64,000 nt of DNA from Cephalotus follicularis (Eukaryota; Streptophyta; Magnoliopsida; Oxalidales; Cephalotaceae). The translations under genes were made by a program, and so were the position numbers. Positions within the stretch are counted from its first letter, which is position 1; every line of letters starts with the position of its first letter. The stretch is from contig BDDD01002958.1 of NCBI GenBank assembly GCA_001972305.1, positions 6,854 to 70,853 on the forward strand. Direction: 5' to 3'. The notes under the pieces were generated by a model. The model had not been told where the DNA came from. It saw nothing but the letters and a program-made list of their open reading frames with translations, and did not search any database. Positions 23,492 to 34,599 of the stretch are shown one piece after another.

Positions 23492-24178
23492 TGTAATACC
23501 CGGAATTTTATAAATAATTAAAGGATGAAAATATGGCCCAAAATGTATTGGGATATAAATTGAATTAATAAAGAATTGAGCTTGAAATATTATATGGTCT
23601 CGGGCCGATTGATAAATGGATAATGGAGGAATTTGGGCCTAAAACATGTTACTAGTGGGCTATGATATAGAAGAAAAGAAATATGGGCTTTAAATAAGGT
23701 TTGGGCCGAAATCCATTGTGAAGAGGAAGAGAGTGTTGGATTAAATATGAATAGCCCAAAAATAAAAGAATTGTGCTGGAATTGTCTTAAGAAATCTAGA
23801 GCCTTCCACTTAAGGCTATAAATAGGAGAAAGAGTGAATGAGACGGGAGGTTGGCAAAATGGAGAAAAAGAAACAAGAGAGACAATTTCTTCTCTCACTC
23901 TATTTGATCTCCTCATCTCCAATTTTGAAAGAGGCAAGGAAAGCATGACAAGGAGTAATGGAGGAGGAAGCAGAGAAGGAAAGAGCTCTCCAATTCCAGG
24001 TAGGATCTACTTCCTACTCAGTGTTCTTCCTCTATAAGTGTATTATTTCTAGAGCTATGGAAATGATGCATTATTATATTGTTGAAATGTTTTAATTTCC
24101 GCTGAATATTAAATGAATGATACTGTTAGTGGCGCGTCAAACCTTGGGGGTTGACCCCTTGGGGTTTGGGGCGTTACA
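23492..24178 (+). repeat. nested gypsy 3' LTR (687 bp)
   Basis: Starts TGTAATACCC and ends GCGTTACA. Compared with the 5' LTR it has 21 extra nt after position 24068 (CATTATTATATTGTTGAAATG) and three base differences near its start. Confidence 0.95.
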
Positions 24179-24183
24179 GTTGG

Positions 24184-24832
24184 CATGTAAAATGTTTGTT
24201 TGGATACCAATACAAGATGTAAGCTGCTTCTTAAGAATATCCAGCATGTCCCTGAAATCCGTCACAACTTGATTTCTACCGGTGTACTCGATAATGAGGG
24301 GTACTATAGTAACTTTGGTGGAGGAAAATTGAAGTGCACCGAAGGGTCCCTAGTGATGGCTAGAGGGACAAAGGAAGGTACTCTTTACATGACAGAAGCT
24401 ATTACTTGCAAATGCGAGCTCAATGTTGCGGAGGGCGACACTATGGAGTTATGGCATAGGAGACTTGGGCACCTCAGTGAAAAGGGACTTCATCAATTAG
24501 CCAAGAAGCAATTTTTACCTAATTTAAAAAGTTTGACTACTCCCTTAAATAATTGTGTGCATTGCTTGGCTAGAAAGCAACATAGAGTTGCATTTTAGAG
24601 ATTCCCTTATTCTAGAAGATCAAATATTCTTGATTTTATTCATATTGATGTTTGCACTATGAAAGTTAGATCTCTTGATGGTGCTTTCCATTTTGTTACT
24701 TTTATTGATGACCATTCTAAAAAACTTTGGGCTTTTGCTTCGAAATCTAAAGACCAGGTACTAGAGACTTTCAAGCAGTTTCATGTTGCAGTTGAAATAA
24801 AAACTGGCAAAAAGTTGAAATGTATTCGTGCA
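24184..24832 (+). pseudogene. copia protease end and integrase, N-terminal part
   Basis: The frame from about 24200 encodes the GAG-pre-integrase zinc region (WHRRLGHLSEKGLHQLAKKQ, later CVHCLARK). After a TAG it continues as the integrase core with FIHIDVCTMKV and FVTFIDDHSKK. It stops at KCIRA, where the hAT element is inserted. The continuation DNGGEYSG begins at 25706. Confidence 0.9.
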
Positions 24833-25697
24833 TAGGGGTGCAAACGAACAAAGTCGTTCGTGGATAGCTCGCGACTCGACTCGATAAAAGTCGATAAAAA
24901 CTCGTTCGTGTTCGTTCATTAAGTTTAATGAACGAACACGAACACGAATTTAAAGCTCGTTAGCTTAACAAGTCGAGCTTGAACATTGATGAGCTTGACT
25001 CGTTAATGTTCGTGAACAGTTTGTTAAGAGATCGTTAAGGACTCGATTATAATATAGTTAATAATTCAATTGTAGACTCGTTTATAATTCAATTAGAGAC
25101 TTGTTAAGAGATCAATTATATATGAATACATATATTTTTTTGTCTTTCTATTATTAATTTTTCAAATTTGTTATTATACAATACATTATATGAATTTTTT
25201 ATTTTATTAATTATTCTAATTTGTTCTTGTACAACATACTATACATCTTTGAATCTATAAAAAGACAAATCCAATAAGATACCTTTTATACAATATAGTA
25301 TACAATATAGAGCATTTTAAAAATTAACTAAATTGAGTTTGGATGAATAATATTGGATTTGTATTTTTATGTTGTTTGATGACTTGTAAAAATTATTTGA
25401 GAAGATTGAAAGATTGATATTCAATTTAATTATTCTTTTAGTTTTTTTAAGAAAATAAAAACAATTATTAGCGAAGTCTAGTTCAAACTATTATTTTTCT
25501 CATCGAGCCAAACTCGAACAAGAAAATTTTAAGCTTGTTAAAAGCTCGAGCTCGACTCGAGTTCGAAAAAGTTCGATTCGAACTCGAACTCGATAAAATA
25601 TCATAAAACTTGACTCGAACTCGAACTCGATAAAATCTTAACGAACATAACTTGAACAGGGTTAAACTCGACTCGACTCGGTTCGTTTGCAACCCTA
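24833..25697. mobile_element. non-autonomous hAT element (865 bp)
   Basis: Terminal inverted repeats TAGGGGTGCAAACGAAC and TAGGGTTGCAAACGAAC (right end in reverse complement). An 8-bp target duplication TTCGTGCA lies at 24825-24832 and 25698-25705, diagnostic of hAT. Subterminal regions are packed with GTTCGTGTTCG and CGAACTCGAACTCG words. A perfect palindrome with 19-nt arms is centred at about 24928. The interior is AT-rich with no transposase. It interrupts the copia integrase exactly between two conserved codons. Confidence 0.95.
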
Positions 25698-25705
25698 TTC
25701 GTGCA

Positions 25706-27975
25706 GATAATGGTGGCGAGTACAGTGGGCCTATTGAACATTATTGCAGATCTCGTGGTATCAGGCTTGAAAAGACCTTTCATAAAACCCACCGCACAAT
25801 GGGGTAGCCGAGAGGATGAACAAAAGCATTAATGACAAAATTGTATATATGCTTTCTCATGCTAAATTGCCAAGATCCTTTTGGGGTGAGGCATTGCGTA
25901 CCGTAGTCAACTTGATTAACCTTTCTCTGTCAGTTTCGTTAGATGGCAATTTGCCTCAAAAAGTTTGGACTGGGAATGACATGTCTTATAAGGATTTGGG
26001 GGTGTTTGGCTGCAGGGTTTTTGTTTGCATTCTTAGAGATGAGAGGTGACCAGACTAAGTAGTGTATCTTCTTGGGATATGCATATGAAGAGTTTGAGTA
26101 CAAATTGTTGGATCTAGTTACGAAAAAAATTATCTGGAGCAGAGATGTTGTCTTTCTAGCAAACCAAACCATATTGAAGACTTTGAGAATATTGAAAAGC
26201 CAAAGTCTTCCAGTGATGATATTATTGGTTGGGACTCACCATCTCTTACAGTGCATGTTGATAACATGAGACATGTATAAGAAGGTACAGTTGATGATTT
26301 TGTAGATAATGGGCCACAAACAATTGATGATATGCATGCTGATGTAGTACCTGAAGAACAAGTAATAGAGCCAGTAGTTGAGCCTCAGTTGAGAAAATCT
26401 AGTAAAGATCGTCGGCCTGCTACAAGATATCTTGTTCATGAGTATTTGTTGTTGACTGGCGGGGGAGAACCAAGGTGTTATGAACAAGTGATGCTAGATG
26501 AGCACAAAAATGAGTGGTTAGGAGCTATGCAAGATGAGATAAAGTCCTTGCATGAGAACCAACCATATGATATAATGAAGTTCCCTAAATGCAAGAAACG
26601 CACTCAAGAATAAGTGGGTGTATAAGTTGAAGACTGAAAAAAATATCTCACGACCAGGATACAAGGCACAGTTGGTTGTGAAAGGTTTTGGTCAGAAGAA
26701 CGATATTGACTTTGAAGAAATTTTCTCACCCATGGTAAAGATGTCGTCTATTTGAGTTGTTCTTGGTTTAGCTGCTAGAATGAACCTAGAGATTGAACAG
26801 CTTGACGTGAAAACTGCTTTCCTTCATGGGGAGTTGGAGGAATAGATATATATGGAGTAGCCTGAGGGATTCAAGCAAAAGGGCAAAACGCATCTTGTTT
26901 GCAAGTTGAACAAGAGTTTGTATGGACTAAATTAGGCATCTCGACAGTGATACAAAAAGTTTGATTCCTTTATGGTAGATCACGGGTATAGTAGAACTAC
27001 TTTTGATCATTGTGTATTTGTGAAATAATTTCCAAGTGGTGATTTTATTATTCTTTTGCTTTTATGTGGATGACTTGTTGATTGTAGGCTGTGATACTTG
27101 CAAGATTAAAAGGGAGCTCAGCAAGTCTTTTGCAATGAAGGACTTGAGAACGGCTAAACATATTCTTATGATGAGTATTTCTCATGATAGAAATCGTGGT
27201 AAACTATGGCTATCTTAAGAGAAGTACATTGAAAAATTACTTGACAAGTTTAACATGAGAAGGAGAAAGCGGTTTGTTCTCCACTTACAGGTCACTTCAA
27301 GTTGAGTGTTGAACAATGTCCTAAGAGTGACAAAGATAGAGAACTTATGAAGAATGTGCCTTATGCGTCAGTAGTTGGTAGTTTGATATATGTTACGGTA
27401 TGACTAGGCCAAACATCACTCATGTAGCTTTTAGTCAATTTCTCGCTAATCCTGGCAAGTATCACTAAATAGTAGTGAAGAGGTTTATAAGGTATCTCCA
27501 TGATACTTCTAGAGTATGTTTATGTTTTGGTAATGATATGCTAGATGGCTACATAGATGCGAACATGGCTGGTGATGTCAATTCTAGGAAGCCCACTTCA
27601 GGGTACTTTGATTACATTTGCAGGAGGAACAATTTCATGCAATCTAAGTTACAGAAGTGTGTTGCTTTATCTTCCACAAATGCTGAGTATATAGTTGTGA
27701 CTGAAGCTAGTAAAGAGTTTGTGTGGATGAAGAAGTTTCTGCAAGAATTAGGCCTAAAGCAATAGAAGTATGTCTTTTATTGTGACAGTCAAAATATGAC
27801 TCATCTTAGCAAGAATTCAACATTTCATTCACGTTCCAAGCATATTGATGTAAAGTATAATTGGATTTGAGATGTTAAAAGATGAAGTTGTTTTAATTGG
27901 AGAAAATCCATGTGGATGATAATGGGTTCGATATGATGACAAAGACATTACCCAAGGTGAAGCAGTAAAGTAGGC
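25706..27975 (+). pseudogene. copia integrase end, reverse transcriptase and RNase H
   Basis: Fragments in several frames: DNGGEYSGPIEHYCRSRG, then PPHNGVAERMNKSIND after a frameshift (the catalytic glutamate region). The integrase tail runs to about 26050. Reverse transcriptase starts near 26606 (NKWVYKLKTEKN) and includes EQLDVKTAFLHGELEE and FYVDDLLIVG, with the YVDD site at 27063-27074. RNase H is at about 27540-27765 (GYIDANMAGD and ALSSTNAEYIVVTEASKE). At least eight stops or shifts are visible, so no product is expected. Confidence 0.92.
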
Positions 27976-28002
27976 TTGGTGGAGCCCTAATCATATTAGT
28001 TA

Positions 28003-28015
28003 GGAGGGGGAGATT
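28003..28015 (+). other. copia polypurine tract
   Basis: GGAGGGGGAGA just before the 3' LTR start TGTTG. Confidence 0.85.
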
Positions 28016-28618
28016 TGTTGGGTGATCTCCCATGCCACAATTCCTAGTCTATTCAGATTAGGAATCTTGGTCTAATTAGAATATGAATGTAGGTATTTTT
28101 GGTTATATATATGCATTGGTTTATATGTAAAAGTGTGAGAGAATTTTATTTTTGCGGCATCAGTAGGCAAAAAGGGGAGAATTTGTAGTAGATGGGTTCT
28201 TACGCTTCTAGTCGAGATCGGATGGCGAGATTAATTCGGATGGAGCCGAAATTTGGAGGGGTGATTTGTGACATCGCGCTCTTGAAAACTACCGGTTTTG
28301 ATTTTGGTTTTGACTTCTCTTTGGTCAAGTTTGACGTACCCACTTCGGTGAAGAGTATTTATTAGTATTTTTGTGATCCACCTATACTTGATGAGATTTA
28401 TTGTTAGTCAAGTGTATTTGTTCTCTTGAAATTATTTTAGTAATCCCTACGTGGTATGATTGTAATTCTATTATCATTGTCATAGTGAAATTTTTTCTGG
28501 ACTAGAGTCCCGTAATTTTTCCCTTCACCTTGGAGGGTTTTTCACGTTAAAATCTTGGTGTCTTATTTATTTTGTTTTTAATAATTACTTCCGTTATTTG
28601 GTGTGATTTTTCTCAACA
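28016..28618 (+). repeat. copia 3' LTR
   Basis: TGTTGGGTG to CTCAACA, 603 bp, followed by the target duplication TTAGA. Many base differences and indels from the 5' LTR point to an old insertion. Confidence 0.93.
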
Positions 28619-28623
28619 TTAGA

Positions 28624-31600
28624 AGATTACTAAGATCATAGTATTCAACAACTTTGAATTCATAAGTGTACTAACACAGAAAGAAAATCATACGAAATTA
28701 TGCATGATGTTACTTAATGACATAAGCTATAGTCGGTCATTTTTTCTCATCAATGTTGAGATGAGAATATATCACACGTTAATTATTAGCTATAAAGATA
28801 TAGAGATATCGAGTACTTTGAACGGTTGAGAGGCTTTTTATACTTATAGACATGTTTTTGAGATTGAATATTCTTCTAACTCCTCACATGTAGTAAGTCT
28901 AAAACCCGAATTATTTACTCGTGAGAATGAATTTTTGATCGAAGTTTTATAGACAAGAATAACCAGTTGGTGTAGCTTTTGAGTTTAGGTGTAAATTTGC
29001 ATATTCTTTGTTTAAATCTCACGTACTTTCTATTAAAAATCTTTTGTACAATATACATAATTGTTGAAAGTGGATATATTAAGCTCGTTATTTACAAAAT
29101 AAAGTCCTATAGACCACAAAAGTGATTTTAACCGTTTACTTTATTAAGAGTATGCATAGAAAATTTATTAATTAGACTAATAACTACTCATGACTAATTA
29201 GTAATGTTAATGAAAAATTTTTATATTAACTGAATAATTCAGGTTGCACTGGTTCAAAAAGCAAGAGACAAAGATTTGTTCATTGATAATACCTTGACCA
29301 AAAAAGGAAATTTTTTGATTGATAATATGATATTGGACCAAAATATAATGAAATAATTGAAATTAAAGCATGCAGCTGGGCATGGAGTTTTAGAGAACGA
29401 GGACGAGGCAAATGAGTTGGTAGTCTAACACGTGATTCCATGTTGATAACTGAATGTTGGACCAAGTTATTTATTGAATGTCTTAATCAACAGGCATTAA
29501 TTGTATATCAGACAAATATATATCAAGTTTTTCTTCATGCAAAATTTTCTTCATAGACGGCTAGCTGAGTAAAAGCAAATTCAAAGAGGACTGGGTTCCT
29601 TAAAATCAAACTGAATCATGCATGGACTTGTAATCAAGTTTTGAATATATATGATCCATTTGAAGAAGAGTCTTTTTAGTCTTTTTCCTAGACAAGACAC
29701 ATACAATTGTCCAAAGTATATTCTCTCAATTGGATTAACATATCATCATCCATTTGAAGAAGAGTCGTTTTAGTCTTTTTCCTAGACAAGACACATCTAA
29801 AGTATATTCTCTCAAGCTTAGATTTTAGTGGGTTAAACACGTTAACCTGATTCTTGATGATACAACCCACACCTCTTAGAAGTTAATTAATGTCCTATTT
29901 GAATTTGAAACATGAGTTCGTACTTACTTCGTTGATATCTAAGTTACAAGACGGTTTTGTGTTTCAATCAGTGCCATCTAATTACTTTTACAAATGAAGA
30001 GAAAACGCTATATATGTATCTTCACTTTTAAAAACAGTGGATAGTAATCATCTTGGGGGTGATGAACATGGTTATGATTTTAATCATTTTATGGATACTT
30101 TTAAACCTTAAACTCCGTGTTGTGTAATCTTTTAACATTCGGTTTCATAATTAGCACGAGATAAAGCATGATAACGAACAAAACAAAAAGCCACAAATGG
30201 GCCATAGCAAATTAAGAGAGTGAACTGCCAATGGATATGTATGTGGTGGCTGGTGGCCTAAGAAGTCCTCGTTCACAAGTTTTTTGAGTCAAAAGGTGGA
30301 TTGAATTCAAAGTCAAGCGCTAAAAACAGTAGAATTTGCAGTCTCTCCATTGAAGTTCTTTTGTTACTATTTCACCAGCCATATAAGACAAACTCGTGGC
30401 GGCAACTGTGGTGGGTCGTCAATTTCCAGGCCCATCGTAGATAGTGGACTGGGAATTAAAGAATGGCCCAGCGTAGCCCAAACCCAACATTCAGATGCCT
30501 AAAATAAAATCACTTCTTGCTTAAAAGGCTGCTGCTTACGTCATTAATCTTTTCCCTGGTTACAATGATTTTTCACAATAAAATTTGTATTGCCCATTGT
30601 TGTTAGCCTATGACTAAACATACAGTTCTAGAAATGGATGGATTTGTATTTATTTTTTATTAAATAGCTACCAACCCGTCCACCATATTTTTTTCAACAT
30701 CATCGTATAGTAGTACTCTTTCAAAACAAATCAGGAGTAATTAATAGATTTAATTTAATTTATCTAGTAAAAGTTTTGATGATAAAACATCGAGTCTTTG
30801 ATTCGATTCTCTATAAACATCTATTTATATCTTGAATTGTGTTAATTTAAAAAAGATTATGTTACATGAAATTTTGAAAATGTGTTATAATAACAAGATG
30901 AATAAGATTTGTAGTCATATACATGTTATGCGTGTCAATTGTAATTATCAAGTATCAGACACATTTATCATATGATTTATTGAACCGAATTTAATTCCAT
31001 AAATTTTAGTTTAATAATGATGCTCTACAATTTTCGTTGTAATTAATAAAATCCTTACTCGTTTGCATCTTATTATATAAATGTAAGCAAGTTGTGTTCG
31101 TATCACAACTCAAAATCTCTACCTTAAAATACCAAGTCACCAAAACAAAGTCATATTTGATCCAAACATGGCCACTAAATGACATATCTTAAACAAAAAG
31201 AGCTTAACGACATCCACTAATATTTGGTAGTTTCGGATTGCTAGCTCTTATAAAAATTAAATCATGATATTCCAAGATCAAAAACCTTATCATGCTAAGT
31301 GGCCTCTAAAAAATACCATTGAATTTATGTCACAATTTTTGTAACCATATAAAACTGATTGTCACCAAGTGGCAAATGAAATCCAAAAACTCAACTAGTC
31401 ATGGAGACTTCAAGATGTTCATTAGACCCCACAATTTGTCATTAGTGCTCGCTAGCAATGAAAGCTCTTCCATTAGGGAGGACTTTGACGTGTGACCCAG
31501 AAGGTAGCTAGCCTAGCTAGCTAGTCAAGACGTCGTTAATCAGGATATTATTATAGAGTGAAAGCAGATTTAGGATATTATTATATTTGGTATTATTCAA

Positions 31601-32461
31601 AATCTTATCCTCATGTAATTAATTATGAGTGTCATAACTCTATCTATGGTCAATTAATACGGCTATACTTTGTAAATATAAATGTTTCATGGGTTACAAT
31701 CCATTATTATTTTGGTCCCTTTTTATTTTATTTTTTACAGGCCCTAACTTTCTATGCTACTACTAGCAATAGCTAGTGATCAAAAAATTTCGTGCAGTGA
31801 TTGGCGTTTACCTCATGCTATAGACTATAGTCAGTGATTGTTACGTCTATGATGTTTCAGCATCCAAAGATTTTAATTAAAGGCCTGTTAAGTGTGTGTT
31901 AGCCTGACGAAACCAGCAGTGAATCTTTAAAATAGTATTGTCATTTTCACTATATATATATTGATTTATATGAAAATTTAACAGCATTGATTTAGTGTTA
32001 GTCTCCTTTTTGTTTATTAATTAAACCCAATCGCACCCATGCTCACCTATTGCATAATTAGTTCAACAAATGGCTTTGTAAAGGACAGATATGAGAAAGT
32101 TATAAAAAAGCACTAACATTATAAAATAATATTAATTAAAAATCAAAATATTATTGATTAATGTTTTAAAAAAATTACTAATGTTGTTTTCACACTTCAA
32201 ACATTCAATAACATTAAGTTATATGGTACTACCATAATTATGAGTGGTAAGTATATTTCTATATCATATTTTAATACAGATAATTTAGACATACTAGTTC
32301 AAATGAAAAAAAAAAGAAGAAGAAAAAACTAACAACCAATTAAGTAAAAAAAAAAAAGATGTCGTTTGCATGAATTCAAGAACCTATTTACATATCGCTT
32401 AAAGCTCTCTACTCTTCAAATGAAGAAAGAAAAGTACATAGCTCATTCTCAGTTTTGCCTC
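28624..32461. other. AT-rich intergenic region between the two WRKY genes
   Basis: No gene was recognised. A near-identical direct duplication lies at 29654-29728 and 29748-29814 (ATCCATTTGAAGAAGAGTC to TATTCTCTCA). There is a GCTAGC/CTAG-rich patch near 31500-31525. Open frames here are short and without known motifs. Confidence 0.6.
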
Positions 32462-34175
32462 TTAACATTTCTCGATCCGAGTCTGGTCTAAATATCTTCC
32501 TGAAATGGCTGCTGCTAGTGCTGCTGTGAAATTTGGATCTCTTGTCAAAGAAGAAGCCATTTTTTGGACCAAAAGTTGTTGAATTGCTGCAGGTGCTTCC
32601 TCAGACTTTTGGACAGACTTGACTGTAGACCTCATGGGGGCTGCAGTGGGATCTGAAGTTAGATTTGAAGTGGGGCTTGAGCCTAATAATAACTCTGGTC
32701 TAGATGGGTGCATGTGATTATGTTCTCCTTCATATGTAGCTACCAAGATAGATGGATCCTCAGCACTTCTTTGCACCTGAAGAAGATGAATCATCATAAA
32801 CTGTATTACTGCCAATTGGAAATAATAAGAGGCAGTTAACTTATGGGCTATTATATTTATACCTTCTTCTTGACTGGACAGCTTGGAGCAAAGGAGCACT
32901 TGAAGTAAGCTCTAGGTGATGGGTTATCTCTAGTGACCTTTTGACCATATTTCCTCCATTGATATCCATCCTTCACAATCTGTAACACCAAACCAAAAAA
33001 AAAAAAAAAAAATTATAAATAGGATTTATTAGTACTAGAAATTAAAAGTATTCATTATTAATTCAATATAGCCAGAGTTGCATTACTATTAAATAATCAA
33101 CTAACTAGAATTAATTGGTTTATTCTTTGATACCGGAAAATTAAAGCTATTATCAATTAGAGAGGAACCAGATCCCTAGATTGATACTAAACATGTTAAG
33201 GAACTTACGAGGCTCTTATCGGCAGATTCAGTGCGTACATATATCCTCGAAACATGAGTCTTGACATTGTCCTTTGGCCTTTGACATGACTGATGATGAT
33301 CTTCATCAGTAGAACTGCTCTCAGTGTTTCCATTCAGGCTGTTAATCATGATATTGCTGTATTCTTCACACTCGGTTTTTCTCTTTTTTGATTGTGAGAG
33401 TTCATTTTCAGAGTTCTTGCTCACCAAGTCCATGTAATGGCTATGCAATGCATTGTAATTTTCACACAAAGTGGTTAGCATTTCTGTCAGCTTTTTGTTC
33501 TCATTGCTAATCCTGTGTAACTCTTCAACCAAATTCCCAGTCTGTTATATATGAAAGAATTAAGTTTCTCCATTAGATTTGGTAATAAACTGAAAGACAT
33601 ATATGATGCAACATATACGTATAACATGGAGATTGATTTAAAAGTTCATTGATTAAGTTTAGAAAAACAGTGTTTTGACACAGAATTTGTTCCGTATCAA
33701 AATTCGATTTGAGAAGGAAAAATTCCGTCTCTCAAAACGCTGTTTTTCTAGTAATTTGATTGACCCTAGAGTCATTATTCAAGGTAACATAAACTTTGAT
33801 GGGTCTAAAATTGTGTACAAGAGAGATAAAGTGGAGAGAAAGGAAGTTTTATTTTAAAGCAAAGCAAGTGACTCAACTGATCATAGTGGATATCAAAACG
33901 TAAGGTATAGAAATAGTGCAGATTGACTTACCTCTCTCTTGATTAACAATTTCCCTTCAAAATCAACATAATCACCATCAAACTCCCTCTTCTGCTTTAA
34001 AAGAGATTACAATATATATATATATATAAATATAAGTGTAACAATCCAAGGAAAAGATCTTCACATATGAATTTCTAAAAATAATAAGCTAATCACTCAC
34101 CAGACCAACTTCTTCTTTATGCCACAAAGGATTAACATTGAGGTCAAGAGAAGTACCAACCCATGTTGAGTCCAT
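32462..34175 (-). CDS. WRKY40: WRKY40-type transcription factor (group IIa)
   Basis: Group IIa WRKYs act in the nucleus as regulators, mostly repressors, of defence and hormone responses through W-boxes. Minus-strand exons: 34175-34101, 33991-33932, 33541-33209, 32979-32863 and 32776-32462, all phase 0, 299 aa, close to the family's usual length. The start [18 protein letters not shown] is typical and includes an EAR-like LDLNVNPL. A coiled coil follows ([18 protein letters not shown], then [14 protein letters not shown]), then a KKRK basic stretch. The WRKY domain begins [20 protein letters not shown]. Its finger is C-SFAPS-C with H-N-H, and the VQR intron is at the usual IIa/IIb position. 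The C-terminus carries [20 protein letters not shown]. Everything needed for function appears intact. Assignment to WRKY40 rather than WRKY18/60 is by resemblance. Confidence 0.95.
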
Positions 34176-34311
34176 GAAAGATGCAGTGTACTGCTATAAC
34201 AAGAACTTATAAGAGGCAATGTACAAAAACCAATATATGTGAGAGTGGCTGATGCTAATCCCAAGTTTGTTACTTTAATGAGAAATTTGGTACCTACCCA
34301 AGAAAGTTAAC

Positions 34312-34320
34312 AATATATAG
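34312..34320 (-). promoter_or_regulatory. candidate TATA box of the WRKY40-type gene
   Basis: CTATATATT on the minus strand, about 137-145 nt upstream of the start codon, a normal distance for a plant TATA box plus leader. Other AT-rich words are nearby, so this is only a candidate. Confidence 0.4.
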
Positions 34321-34502
34321 AAGATAATAGAGTCAGAGAAAGCTGCCTATGGTTTGGTTTCGCAAGGAAAGTAACTGGAAGTTATGAGGTTAAGAGAACA
34401 GTCTATGTAGTCGACATAATCAACTTGATAGTTTTTTTTTTTTCTAAAAATAAAAAATATCCACAATCTTCATGAGAAAGTCATGCACACATTGAATATC
34501 GA

Positions 34503-34596
34503 TGTCAATGTCAAAACATATTAATATATATTAAAATGAAATTAGAATTATTGTGTACTTTGGAAACTTGGGGAAGTATTCTGTTGATTGTTGACC
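34503..34596 (-). promoter_or_regulatory. cluster of W-box cores upstream of the WRKY40-type gene
   Basis: Two TTGACA cores on the minus strand (plus GTCAATGTCAAAA at 34504-34516) and one TTGACC at 34591-34596. Group IIa genes are commonly auto- or cross-regulated through W-boxes. The role here is inferred. Confidence 0.4.
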
Positions 34597-34599
34597 TCA

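Larger units (their letters stand above)
19208..24178 (+). mobile_element. nested gypsy-type LTR retrotransposon, non-autonomous
   Basis: Two LTRs starting TGTAATACCCGG and ending GGGCGTTACA, with target duplication GTTGG at 19203-19207 and 24179-24183. A primer binding site follows the 5' LTR and a purine tract precedes the 3' LTR. The LTRs differ by only three substitutions and a 21-nt gap by my reading, so insertion is recent relative to the host copia. The only coding trace is a gypsy-type integrase fragment near 22.5-23.0 kb. The 20.6-22.1 kb interior is a GC-rich, non-coding block. Mobility would have needed proteins supplied by another element. Confidence 0.95.
17422..28618 (+). mobile_element. 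Ty1/copia LTR retrotransposon, decayed and doubly interrupted
   Basis: LTRs begin TGTTG and end CAACA, with a 5-bp target duplication TTAGA at 17417-17421 and 28619-28623. The order gag, protease, integrase, reverse transcriptase, RNase H is the copia order. A gypsy-type element (19208-24178) and a hAT element (24833-25697) lie inside it. Taking these out with one target copy each restores continuous copia reading. Many stop codons and frameshifts, and clearly diverged LTRs (728 versus 603 bp), indicate an old, inactive copy. Confidence 0.95.

Noticed and set aside
34503-34516. Strong claim of WRKY autoregulation
   Set aside because: TTGAC cores occur often by chance in AT-rich DNA; listed only as a candidate cluster.
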